Assembly (NCBI RefSeq): GCF_020618475.1
Contig: NZ_CP085335.1
Span: forward strand, 1,984,001-2,048,000
DNA: 64,000 nucleotides
Reading direction: 5' to 3'
Source of the DNA: Haladaptatus halobius
GTDB lineage: Archaea; Halobacteriota; Halobacteria; Halobacteriales; Haladaptataceae
The position numbers were made by a program, and so were the translations under genes. The notes under the pieces were generated by a model. It did not search any database and had not been told where the DNA came from. It saw only the letters and a list, made by a program, of their open reading frames with translations. Of the stretch, positions 10,953-19,475 are shown piece after piece. Within the stretch, counting starts at the first letter, position 1. Every line of letters starts with the position of its first letter.

Positions 10953-11378
10953 TCACCGCGGGTGTTCTCGAGCCGAGGCCTCCCGAACAGGTTCGCTCTC
11001 CCGTTCCGACGCGGACGCCGAGAACAGCGGTCGCACGGGGACGAGGGTGTGGGTCTTCGCCACGCCGTCCTTGTGCGGTCGCCACTTCGTGGACTCGTGG
11101 AGGACGTACTCGTCGGGACAGGCGTCCCGAAACTCGACGACGACCTCCTCGAACCGCTCCGAATCGAACCGCTCGGCGGGGACGAAGTCGGTGTTCACGA
11201 GCACGGCGTCCCGCCGAGGGACGCGGTCGAGTCGCCCCTCGCAGACGACCTCAAACTCATGCGCCAGCGCGGGAAGGTCGGTGTCGAGCGGGAGTTTGAC
11301 GTACGCCTGCCTGTAGTCCGGTCGGTCAGTTCGGCGCTTCCAGTACCGCATCAGCGAGTCGCGTATCCGCGTGCCCAT
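10953..11378 (-). CDS. Conserved haloarchaeal hypothetical protein
   Basis: 141 residues from the ATG at 11378; the frame is open upstream but low in complexity and unlike coding sequence. A basic start (MGTRIRDSLMRYWKRR) leads into a compact domain of about 100 residues (YRQAYVKLPLDTDLP, FVPAERFDSERFEEVVVEFRD, THTLVPVRPLF) with alternating strand/helix character. The acidic, Ser/Glu-rich tail may be disordered. No known motif recognised and no function assigned. It lies downstream of rnhA on the same strand with a 167-base gap. Confidence 0.6.
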   Translation of the reverse strand: MGTRIRDSLMRYWKRRTDRPDYRQAYVKLPLDTDLPALAHEFEVVCEGRLDRVPRRDAVLVNTDFVPAERFDSERFEEVVVEFRDACPDEYVLHESTKWRPHKDGVAKTHTLVPVRPLFSASASERESEPVREASAREHPR

Positions 11379-11545
11379 TCGCGTGCCACCTCGGATGCTC
11401 TGCTCACAGAGCGGGGTAGTAGTAGTTTCGTTGTCCGTATCCCTGCGATTCGTGACACGTCGCTCGAGACGATTCGAAATCCGACGAACGACGGGGAGCC
11501 AGTCACTGCGGGGACGAAAACGGTCGGGCGATTCGTTGGGCGTCG

Positions 11546-12178
11546 TTACCCGCTCGCGTGTCTGTCCGCCCGCGACGGCGGCGGAATCTGCGTCTCGCTC
11601 GACCCCGGAGCCTCGGGGAGCAGACACCGCGCAGGTTCGCGGTTCACGTGGGCGTACTCGTCCGGGGCGTTCGCCAGCGGGTGGGCCGGGTTCTGGTCGC
11701 TCCGGATGCGGGCGGAGCGGAGTTCGCCGAACCCGGCGATTCTGGCGCGGATGCCCCGCCAGTGGTACTTTCCGGCGGGCGGAACGGTGAACGGTTTCGG
11801 CGGTCGCCAGTCCGTCCGGTCGTGAGCGAGCACTGCGTTGTTGACGTTCGCGGCGAGTTGGTCGTGGTCTACCAGCACTCCGACTCGCGCGTTCGCGGGG
11901 GCGCGAACCGCCAGCACGTCGAGACCGAGGTGGAGCGCCCGGTACTCCGCGACATTGTTGTCGGGTACGTCGTCGGAGACGGAGAGGCGGACGACGCGCT
12001 CGCCGTCTCGCGTTTCGATGATGACGCCGAGTCCACCCTCGCGGGTGTCGTGACTAAATGAACCGTCGGTTGCGACGTAGAAATCACGATGGTGCGTGTG
12101 CGGCGGGTGGGCGATGTGCGGCGTGGGCGACTCGTCGAACAGGTCTCGCAATGAGGGATGACGGCCGTGAACGGCCAT
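11546..12178 (-). CDS. rnhA: Ribonuclease HI
   Basis: 210 residues. After an N-terminal extension of about 30 residues (with HPPHTHH) comes the RNase H fold: D38 in YVATDGSF, E79 in NNVAEYRAL and D105 in VLVDHDQL are the expected carboxylates. A final acidic residue lies near APDEYAH. The enzyme cleaves the RNA strand of RNA:DNA hybrids. Haloarchaeal RNases HI of about 200 residues with such extensions are known. The C-terminal 30 residues (PEAPGSSETQIPPPSR) look disordered. Confidence 0.85.
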   Translation of the reverse strand: MAVHGRHPSLRDLFDESPTPHIAHPPHTHHRDFYVATDGSFSHDTREGGLGVIIETRDGERVVRLSVSDDVPDNNVAEYRALHLGLDVLAVRAPANARVGVLVDHDQLAANVNNAVLAHDRTDWRPPKPFTVPPAGKYHWRGIRARIAGFGELRSARIRSDQNPAHPLANAPDEYAHVNREPARCLLPEAPGSSETQIPPPSRADRHASG

Positions 12179-12290
12179 GTTTCTGCGTTCGATGACTGAT
12201 TACTTAAATCTGCGGCCGAGTCGCGGTGATACGTATCGCACACAACATGTCGTGATAAATTAAGACGTGATCTATGCTGATGACCACCAC

Positions 12291-12300
12291 AGATATATAT
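12291..12300 (+). promoter_or_regulatory. TATA box of the oligopeptide transporter operon
   Basis: AGATATATAT centred about 27 bases before the ATG at 12324. This spacing predicts a leaderless mRNA beginning at that ATG and supports it as the start over the downstream ATG at 12339. Confidence 0.65.
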
Positions 12301-12323
12301 GCACCACCCCGCCATATCAGGGT

Positions 12324-13934
12324 ATGCCCGGCGAGCGCATGAATCGGCGGACTTATCTGAAATTCGCAGGTGGAGCAGCGGCAACGGCGACCGTCGCCGG
12401 CTGTACCGGCGGTGACGGAAACCAGAATCAGAACCAGACCGGAACGACTGGCACGACCACGAGCGGCGATGGCACCGGCAAGACGCCGGAGAACTTCCCG
12501 GTCACCATCACGCAGGGGCAGATGCCCTCGACGCTCGACCCACACAATCACCGGGAGACGACCACCGACAACGTCGTCTTACAGGCCTACGAAGGCCTGC
12601 TCTCCCGCGATGCGAAGGGGAAGATCGTCCAGAAGCTGGCGACGAAGTACGAACGCGTCGAGAAGGGGACGGTGAAGTTCACCATCCGCGAGGGCGTGAA
12701 ATTCCACCAAGGCGGTAACCTAACGCCCGATGATGTGGCGTACAGCATCAATCGCGTCGTCAAACCGAAGACCGGCATCGAGAGCCCGCAAAGCGACCAA
12801 CTTTCCGGCGTGACGGGCGCGGAAGTCGTAGACGGCGAACGTGCCGTGCGAGTCAACTCGGACGGCATCAATCCCATCGTGTTCTCGCTGTTCGCGTCGT
12901 ACTGTGACATCGTCCAGAAGTCGTGGGTCGAGAGCAACAACAACAATATCGCCAAGAAGATAAACGGAACCGGACCGTTCAAACTTCAAAACTATCGGGA
13001 GGACGTGAGCGTCGTCTTCACCCGCAACGAGAACTACTGGCAGGATCCGGCGGCGGTGTCGAAGCTCACGTTCAAGGCGGCGAAATCGTCGAGCACGCGG
13101 GTGAACCAGCTCATCAACGGCGAGACCGACATCGTCGTCAACGTCCCGCCGCAGGACGCGGGACGCGTGAAAAGCTCGCAGAACACGCGCCTCGCTGCGG
13201 TGCCAAGTACGCGCATCATCTACAACGCGATGCGCTACGACGTGGAGCCGTTCTCCAGTCCCAAGTTCCGGCGGGCGATGAACCTCGCCATCGACCTGCA
13301 GAGCATCATCAAGAACGTTCTCTCCGGGTTCGCCGACCAGACCGGCCAACCGACGTTGAAGAACTTCACCGGCTACAATTCGAACGTCAAGCCGTACCCA
13401 ACGAACAAGCAGAAGGCGGAGCGACTGGTCGAAGAGAGCGGGCACGCCGGAGCGACCATCAAGCTTCACACGCCGGTCGGTCGCTACCTCAAGGACGTGG
13501 AGATCGCGCAGGCGGTGGCCGAACAGATAAACCAGCTGAAGAACGTCAACTGCTCGGTGCAACAGCGCGATTTCAACGCTCTCGCTGGACAGTTGACCGA
13601 CGGTAATCTCAAATCGAGCCCGAAGTTCTACCTCATCGGCTGGGGGAACGCGACGTTCGACGCCAGTCAAACTATCATCCCGCTGCTGACGACCGACGGC
13701 GCGCTCACGTCCTACAGCAACGAGCAGGTGGACAAGCTGATGAGCGAGGCGCAGAGCATGCCGGACGGCAACAAGCGCAACGCGAAGCTGAAGGAGGTGA
13801 ACAAGCTCATCCACGACCAAGCCCCGTGGATATTCCTCAACCAGCAGTACAGCGTGTACGGCGTCAGTCAGCGTCTCCAGTGGAAGGCCCGAACCGACGA
13901 GCGCATCGAAGCGTACGACATCTCGGCGAAATAG
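12324..13934 (+). CDS. Oligopeptide/dipeptide ABC transporter substrate-binding lipoprotein
   Basis: 536 residues (family 5 extracellular solute-binding protein). The N-terminus MPGERMNRRTYLKFAGGAA carries a twin-arginine signal and TVAGC is a lipobox, so it is probably exported folded and lipid-anchored. A Thr/Gly/Gln-rich linker follows. The binding domain is typical: QGQMPSTLDPHNH, YEGLLSRDAKGKI, GVKFHQGG, ARRAMNLAIDL-like FRRAMNLAIDL, and IHDQAPWIFLNQQ at the end. First gene of a five-gene operon. Ligand could be peptides, but nickel or sugars also occur in this family. Confidence 0.93.
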   Translation: MPGERMNRRTYLKFAGGAAATATVAGCTGGDGNQNQNQTGTTGTTTSGDGTGKTPENFPVTITQGQMPSTLDPHNHRETTTDNVVLQAYEGLLSRDAKGKIVQKLATKYERVEKGTVKFTIREGVKFHQGGNLTPDDVAYSINRVVKPKTGIESPQSDQLSGVTGAEVVDGERAVRVNSDGINPIVFSLFASYCDIVQKSWVESNNNNIAKKINGTGPFKLQNYREDVSVVFTRNENYWQDPAAVSKLTFKAAKSSSTRVNQLINGETDIVVNVPPQDAGRVKSSQNTRLAAVPSTRIIYNAMRYDVEPFSSPKFRRAMNLAIDLQSIIKNVLSGFADQTGQPTLKNFTGYNSNVKPYPTNKQKAERLVEESGHAGATIKLHTPVGRYLKDVEIAQAVAEQINQLKNVNCSVQQRDFNALAGQLTDGNLKSSPKFYLIGWGNATFDASQTIIPLLTTDGALTSYSNEQVDKLMSEAQSMPDGNKRNAKLKEVNKLIHDQAPWIFLNQQYSVYGVSQRLQWKARTDERIEAYDISAK

Positions 13935-13965
13935 AATGTCCGTGGTATCGAGGGAGTGTTTTTAG

Positions 13966-14952
13966 ATGGCGATGGGTCGATTCCTGCTCCGGCGGAGCGT
14001 ACAGGGTATCTTCGTCATCTGGGGCGTCGTGACGGTGGTGTTCCTCCTCCGGTTCATCACGCCCGGCAGTCCGATCACGTTCATCGCACCGTTGGACGCC
14101 AGTCCGCAGTTGAAACAGCGAATCGCGGTCGAACTTGGGCTGAACAAACCGATGTACGTCCAGTACTTCGATTACCTCTGGGGCCTGCTTCAGGGCGACA
14201 TGGGCTACTCGTACATCTCGGGGACGCAGGCGAGCACGCGCATCTTCAACCGGCTTCCGGCGACGCTGGAGCTGGCCGTCGCGGCGAGCTTCGTCGCCGT
14301 CGTCATCTCGATTCCGCTGGGCGTCATCAGCGCGACACGGCGACACGAACCGGCGGACTACGCGGCGACGACGTTCTCGCTGGTCGGCATTAGCACGCCG
14401 AACTTCTGGCTCGGCATCATGCTGGTGCTCCTGTTGGCCGTGGCCGGGCCGCTTCCGACGAGCAATCGCGGGATCGGTCTCGCCCCCGCGCTGGGGATGT
14501 TGTTCACCGAGGGAACCGTCAGCGGACTGGTGAACTGGGCGAAACACATCTTCCTCCCGGCAATAACGCTCGGGACGTACTTCACCGCACTCATCACCCG
14601 GCTGACGAGGAGCGGCATGTTGGACGAACTCGGTAAGACGTACATCCGCGCTTCGCGTGCGAAGGGTCTGCCGGAGACGCTGGTGCGGTACAAACACGCG
14701 CTCCGGAACACGCTCATCCCCGTCATCACCGTGCTCGGCTTGCAGTTGGGCACGCTCATCGGCGGCGCAGTCATCACGGAGCAGGTGTTCGCGTGGCCGG
14801 GACTCGGCACGCTGATAATCAACGCCATCAACGCCCGCGACTGGCCTCTTATCCAAGGCTCGCTCATCGTCGTGGGCACCGGCTTCGTCGTGTTGAACAT
14901 CTTCGTGGACGCGCTGTACGCCTACATCAATCCGCAGGTGGTGTACGAATGA
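13966..14952 (+). CDS. Oligopeptide/dipeptide ABC transporter permease (DppB-like)
   Basis: 328 residues. MGRFLLRRSVQGIFVIWGVV starts the first membrane segment, followed by the periplasmic loop and five further segments. The binding-protein-dependent transport signature RASRAKGLPETLVRYKHALRNTLIPVITV is the EAA loop. It lies 31 bases after the binding-protein gene, and its stop overlaps the next start (ATGA). Confidence 0.94.
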   Translation: MAMGRFLLRRSVQGIFVIWGVVTVVFLLRFITPGSPITFIAPLDASPQLKQRIAVELGLNKPMYVQYFDYLWGLLQGDMGYSYISGTQASTRIFNRLPATLELAVAASFVAVVISIPLGVISATRRHEPADYAATTFSLVGISTPNFWLGIMLVLLLAVAGPLPTSNRGIGLAPALGMLFTEGTVSGLVNWAKHIFLPAITLGTYFTALITRLTRSGMLDELGKTYIRASRAKGLPETLVRYKHALRNTLIPVITVLGLQLGTLIGGAVITEQVFAWPGLGTLIINAINARDWPLIQGSLIVVGTGFVVLNIFVDALYAYINPQVVYE

Positions 14953-15965
14953 TTTCGCCGCGCACGCTTCGAAATCTCGAACGCGAGTTCCGGCAGAGCG
15001 CGCTGGCGAAGGTCGGCATCGTCATCGTCATCGCCGTCGTCCTCGTGGCGGTGTTCGCGCCGGTGCTGGCACCGCAGAACCCCCACCGGCAGAATCTGGA
15101 CGATTCGAACCTCCCGCCGCTGGGCTTCAGCGAGAAGAAGACCACTACGACGTCGAAGATGGTCAACGGGACGGTGAAGGTCGTCGAGCAAACCAATTAC
15201 GTGTGGGCCGACCCCGCACACCCGCTCGGAACCGACAACCTCGGGCGCGACATGCTCTCGCGGGTCATCTACGGGGCGCGAACGTCGCTCCTCGTCGGTC
15301 TCTTCGGGACGGCGCTGGCCGCGCTCATCGGCGTGACAGTCGGACTAGTCGCGGGCTACTACGGTAAGCTGATAGACGACGCGCTGATGCGGAGCGCCGA
15401 CATCATGCTGGCGTTCCCGTCGCTCGTGTTAGCCATCGCGCTGGTCGGCCTGTTCAGGCGGGCGGTGTTTACGTTCCCCGACCCCCTGGTGGCGTTGGAC
15501 GTCGCCCCCGGGATGCCGGGGCAGATCGCGCTCCCCGGAACCGTCATCCTCGTCGTCGCGCTGGTGAACTGGGTGTGGTTCGCCCGCGTCGCTCGCGGCG
15601 AGGCACTCTCCGTGACGGGCGAGGAGTACGTCAAGGCGGCGCGTTCGGTCGGCGCGAGCAACCCGTTCATCATCCGGAAACACATCCTGCCGAACAGCGT
15701 GACGCCCATCATCGTGCTGGCGACCATCCAGATCGCCGCCATCATCCTGCTCGAAAGCGCGCTGTCGTACCTCGGCTTCTCCGGGGTGAACCTCTCGTGG
15801 GGCTTCGACATCTCGCAGGGACGTAACTATCTCGCCACCTCGTGGTGGATATCGACGGTACCCGGCCTCGCCATCGTGCTGACCGTCATCGGCATCAACC
15901 TCGTCGGCGACTGGTTGCGCGACGCGTTAGACCCCGGCATCGAGGGCGAAGGAGGTGGCGTATGA
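14949..15965 (+). CDS. Oligopeptide/dipeptide ABC transporter permease (DppC-like)
   Basis: 338 residues from the ATG at 14949, which overlaps the dppB-like stop by 4 bases; earlier in-frame starts would overlap that gene deeply. An N-terminal OppC-type segment (LEREFRQSALAKVGIVIVIAVV) precedes a linker with a TTTTSK stretch, then GTDNLGRDMLSRVIYGARTS and the EAA loop EEYVKAARSVGASNPFIIRKHILP. Forms the heterodimeric pore with the preceding permease. Overlaps the next ATPase start by 4 bases. Confidence 0.94.
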   Translation: MISPRTLRNLEREFRQSALAKVGIVIVIAVVLVAVFAPVLAPQNPHRQNLDDSNLPPLGFSEKKTTTTSKMVNGTVKVVEQTNYVWADPAHPLGTDNLGRDMLSRVIYGARTSLLVGLFGTALAALIGVTVGLVAGYYGKLIDDALMRSADIMLAFPSLVLAIALVGLFRRAVFTFPDPLVALDVAPGMPGQIALPGTVILVVALVNWVWFARVARGEALSVTGEEYVKAARSVGASNPFIIRKHILPNSVTPIIVLATIQIAAIILLESALSYLGFSGVNLSWGFDISQGRNYLATSWWISTVPGLAIVLTVIGINLVGDWLRDALDPGIEGEGGGV

Positions 15966-17203
15966 GCGACCGCGACCTGCTTCGCGTGCGCGACCTTTCG
16001 ACCCGGTTCTTCACGGAGAAGGGGCAGGTCAACGCCGTCGAATCGGTGGATTTCGACGTGCGAGAGGAGGAAGTGTTCGGCGTCGTCGGCGAATCTGGGT
16101 CGGGCAAGAGCGTGACCGCGCTCTCCATCATCGACCTCGTGGAGTCGCCCGGGAAGGTCACGTCGGGCGAAGTGTGGTATCGAAACGCCGCGCTCGCGGA
16201 CGAGACGAGAGACGACCGACCCGAGGCGGTGGACGGCGAGTTCGTGGACATTCAACGACTGACGACCCGCGAGCGCCGCGCGCTTCGCGGTCCGTCGTTC
16301 AGCATGATATTCCAGGATCCGATGAGCAGTCTGAACCCGTCCATCACGGTGGGCGAGCAGATAGCGGAAGCGGTCGAAGTCCAGCGTCGGGCGAGCGCGA
16401 ACCCACGCTCGACGCGCTCGCGGACGCAGGGGTACGGACTCGGTCGGTTCATACTGAGCACCGCCCTCCCGTCGCAGGAGTACGTCAGCGAGGCGAGTCA
16501 CGCGAAGGCGGTTGAACTGCTGGAGCAAGTCGGCATCCCCGACCCGGCGGAGCGCGCCGAGGAGTATCCCCACCAGTTCTCCGGAGGGATGCTCCAGCGA
16601 GCGATGGTCGCACAGGCGCTCGCCGGCGAACCCGACCTGCTCATCGCGGACGAGCCGACGACCGCGCTCGACGTGACGATCCAAGCCCAGATACTCGACC
16701 TCCTGCGCGACTTGCAGGCGGAGACGGGCATGAGCATCGTGCTCATCACGCACAACCTCGGCGTCATCGCGCGGATGTGCGACCGCGTCGGCGTGATGTA
16801 CGCCGGAGAGATGGTCGAACACGGCACGCTCGAAGATGTGTTCGACGCGCCGGTACACCCCTACACGCGGGGGCTGCTCGGGTCGATTCCCGACTTGGAA
16901 GACCCCGCGCCGCGACTGCGACCCATCGAAGGGAATGTCCCCGACCTGCTCGATTCGGAGATGGAAGACCGGTGTTACTTCGCCGACCGCTGTCCGAAGG
17001 CGATGGAAGACTGCCTCGACCACCCGCCGATGTTCGACGCCGATGGAAGCGACGAACACGAAGCTCGCTGCGTCCTCGCCGAGATGGAGTACGACGAGTC
17101 GCGCGCGTTGCCGGAGGGGTACTTCGACGGCGAATCGCGGAACGCCGACGACGTGCGAGCGGCGAGCGAAGCGAGCCGCGAGCAGGAGGTGAAACATGAC
17201 TGA
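15962..17203 (+). CDS. Oligopeptide/dipeptide ABC transporter ATPase (DppD-like)
   Basis: 413 residues from the ATG at 15962. Walker [10 protein letters not shown]-loop [13 protein letters not shown], signature [10 protein letters not shown], Walker [13 protein letters not shown] and switch LITHNLG are all intact. An oligopeptide-type C-terminal region ([27 protein letters not shown]) holds the usual cysteines. An extra segment of about 50 residues lies between the Q-loop and signature ([22 protein letters not shown] and on). It overlaps the next ATPase gene by 8 bases. Confidence 0.94.
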   Translation: MSDRDLLRVRDLSTRFFTEKGQVNAVESVDFDVREEEVFGVVGESGSGKSVTALSIIDLVESPGKVTSGEVWYRNAALADETRDDRPEAVDGEFVDIQRLTTRERRALRGPSFSMIFQDPMSSLNPSITVGEQIAEAVEVQRRASANPRSTRSRTQGYGLGRFILSTALPSQEYVSEASHAKAVELLEQVGIPDPAERAEEYPHQFSGGMLQRAMVAQALAGEPDLLIADEPTTALDVTIQAQILDLLRDLQAETGMSIVLITHNLGVIARMCDRVGVMYAGEMVEHGTLEDVFDAPVHPYTRGLLGSIPDLEDPAPRLRPIEGNVPDLLDSEMEDRCYFADRCPKAMEDCLDHPPMFDADGSDEHEARCVLAEMEYDESRALPEGYFDGESRNADDVRAASEASREQEVKHD

Positions 17204-18734
17204 GCCGCTCGTTCGGGTCGTGGGGCTCGAAAAGTACTACTTCGAACGGGACACGCTGACCGACCGCCTGCTCGGGCGCGAACCCCAGAGCGTGAAAGCG
17301 GTCGACGGCATCTCGTTCGACATCGAAGCGGGCGAGACGCTCGGCCTAGTCGGCGAATCCGGCTGCGGAAAATCGACGACCGGCGAAACCTTGCTCGGCT
17401 TGCGCGACCCGACCGGCGGGCGCGTCGAGTTCGACGGGCGGAACGTCTACGAGATGGACGACCTGACCGAGTTCCGCAAGCGAGCGCAGGTGGTCTTCCA
17501 AGACCCCTTCTCCAGCCTCGACCCGCGGATGACGGCGGGTGAAATCGTCCGCGAACCGCTCGACGTGCACGGACTCCCCGGACGAAGCGTCGCCGTCGAC
17601 GTTCGATGCGACGGGACGTGGGACGTGAGCGGCGGAGAGCACGTCACGCTCGACGAGACCGGTGACGCCGAAGTAGTTGTGACCGTCGAAGACGACGGCG
17701 ACGAGACGACGGTCGAAGTCACCGGCGGTCGCTTCACCGACGAGGACGAGGTTTCGGTTCGAACGAACGAAGAAGAGCGCACCGTCCACGTGGACGTGGA
17801 CAAGTCGAACAGACAACTCCGTCGGGAGCGAGCACAGGAACTCATGGAGCGCGTCGGCCTCTCCGCGGGACAAATCGACCGCTACCCCCACGAGTTCTCG
17901 GGCGGGCAGCGCCAGCGCATCGGCATCGCGCGAGCGCTCGCGCTGGAACCCGAGTTTATCGTGCTGGACGAGCCGGTGTCAGCGCTGGACGTGTCGGTGC
18001 AGGCGCAGGTGTTAAACCTCCTGCAAGATCTGCAGGACGAGTTCGGGCTGACGTACCTGTTCATCGCCCACGACCTCTCCGTCGTGCGCCACATCTGCGA
18101 CCGCGTCGCGGTGATGTATCTCGGCGATATCGCAGAGGTCGGACCAGTGGACGAGATCTTCGACGAGCCGAAACACCCCTACACGCAAGCCCTGCTGGAG
18201 AGCGTCCCGCGCGCCGACACGGACGAGCAAGAACGGGACGTGCGCACGCTCTCGGGCGACGTGCCTTCGCCGCGAAATCCGCCGTCGGGCTGTCGCTTCC
18301 GAACGCGATGCCCCAAGGTCATTCCGCCCGCGGACGTGGATATCGCCCAGCCCGCCTACCGCGAGGTGATGGACTACCGCGAACGGCTCGAATCCGACGA
18401 ACTCAGCCTCGACGGTATCCGCGAGTTGGCCGCCGGGCCGGACGACGACCCGCGCGATTTGGGCGACGAGACGCTGAAAGAGGAGTTGTGGTCGGAGCTG
18501 TTCGACCACCGGCTCGACGGTGAGAATCGGGCGACCGTCGCGGAGTCGTTCGACCGATTCGTCTCCGGCGACCGCGCGGGTGCAATCGAGGTGATGCGCG
18601 ACCGGTTCGAGAGCGTCTGCGAGCGCCGGCGACCGGTCTTACAGGAGAGCGAGCATCCGGCGGCGTGCCACCTCTACGACCAGCCGGAAAGCGTCCCGGA
18701 AGCGGAGCGAGAGATGGAGTCCTCGGCGGACTAA
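17196..18734 (+). CDS. Oligopeptide/dipeptide ABC transporter ATPase (DppF-like) with internal insertion
   Basis: 512 residues, far longer than the usual 320-350. Walker [10 protein letters not shown]-loop [13 protein letters not shown], signature FSGGQRQR, Walker [12 protein letters not shown] and switch IAHDLSVV are intact. About 75 acidic, strand-like residues (from [13 protein letters not shown] to [11 protein letters not shown]) are inserted between LDVHGLPG and [17 protein letters not shown], within the helical subdomain. The C-terminal cysteine region is also split by about 100 residues (CRFRTRCPK ... HPAACHLYD). It closes the operon that starts at 12324. Confidence 0.92.
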   Translation: MTEPLVRVVGLEKYYFERDTLTDRLLGREPQSVKAVDGISFDIEAGETLGLVGESGCGKSTTGETLLGLRDPTGGRVEFDGRNVYEMDDLTEFRKRAQVVFQDPFSSLDPRMTAGEIVREPLDVHGLPGRSVAVDVRCDGTWDVSGGEHVTLDETGDAEVVVTVEDDGDETTVEVTGGRFTDEDEVSVRTNEEERTVHVDVDKSNRQLRRERAQELMERVGLSAGQIDRYPHEFSGGQRQRIGIARALALEPEFIVLDEPVSALDVSVQAQVLNLLQDLQDEFGLTYLFIAHDLSVVRHICDRVAVMYLGDIAEVGPVDEIFDEPKHPYTQALLESVPRADTDEQERDVRTLSGDVPSPRNPPSGCRFRTRCPKVIPPADVDIAQPAYREVMDYRERLESDELSLDGIRELAAGPDDDPRDLGDETLKEELWSELFDHRLDGENRATVAESFDRFVSGDRAGAIEVMRDRFESVCERRRPVLQESEHPAACHLYDQPESVPEAEREMESSAD

Positions 18735-18777
18735 TCCGTCGTTCCCCGACGTACGCGGCTGCCGTTGCGGACGAATA

Positions 18778-18785
18778 TTTATAAG
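18778..18785 (+). promoter_or_regulatory. TATA box for the HAD hydrolase gene
   Basis: TTTATAAG lies about 31 bases before the ATG at 18813, close to leaderless spacing. Confidence 0.55.
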
Positions 18786-18812
18786 CGAGGAAGCAGTACT
18801 AGATGAACCCCA

Positions 18813-19475
18813 ATGGTCGCCCGTGAGTACGACTTCTGGCTGCTCGACTTAGACGGCACGCTCATCGACATCGAACGATCGTACGTTCGGTCGGTGTTCG
18901 ACCGCGTGAGCGACCGCCTCGGGCGGGAGTTCACCGATTACGAGGCCGAGGTCATCTGGCACGGACTGGGCGGCGCGAGGGACGCGCAACTGAGCAAGTG
19001 GGGTATCGACCCGCCGACGTTCTGGGACGCCTTCCACGCCATCGAAGACCCGAAACTGCGGGCCGAGCACACGTTCCTCTACGACGACGCCGCCTTCGTC
19101 GCCGACCTCGACTGCCCGGTCGGACTGGTCACCCATTGCCAGCAGTTCCTTACCGAACCGGTCATCGACGCGCTGGACATCCGCGACTGGTTCGACGTGG
19201 TCGTCTGCTGCGACGAGAAGTTAGGTTGGAAACCCGACCCCGCGCCCATCGAGCACGCGATGGCCGGACTGGACGTCGGGAAAGACGACCGCGGCATCCT
19301 CGCGGGCGACGGAGCGAACGACGTAGGTGCGGCGTGGAACGCCGGACTCGACGCGGTTCACGTCGAACGCCACGACCCCCACCACCGAAACCAGTGCGTG
19401 CTCGGCGACTACCGCGTGAACACGTTCGACGAGCTATGGTCGAACGCCGGACAAGCCTTCGAGTACACCGACTAG
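18813..19475 (+). CDS. HAD superfamily hydrolase (phosphoglycolate-phosphatase-like)
   Basis: 220 residues. Motif I is DLDGT (nucleophile D12, acid/base D14), motif II is probably the Thr in GLVTHCQ, the motif III lysine is in KLGWKPDPAP, and motif IV is GDGANDVGAA. An alpha-helical cap (about 20-90) is of the C1 type. HAD proteins of this layout remove phosphate from small metabolites; the substrate is not evident. The 3' end overlaps the convergent moeA-type gene by 42 bases. Confidence 0.88.
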   Translation: MVAREYDFWLLDLDGTLIDIERSYVRSVFDRVSDRLGREFTDYEAEVIWHGLGGARDAQLSKWGIDPPTFWDAFHAIEDPKLRAEHTFLYDDAAFVADLDCPVGLVTHCQQFLTEPVIDALDIRDWFDVVVCCDEKLGWKPDPAPIEHAMAGLDVGKDDRGILAGDGANDVGAAWNAGLDAVHVERHDPHHRNQCVLGDYRVNTFDELWSNAGQAFEYTD

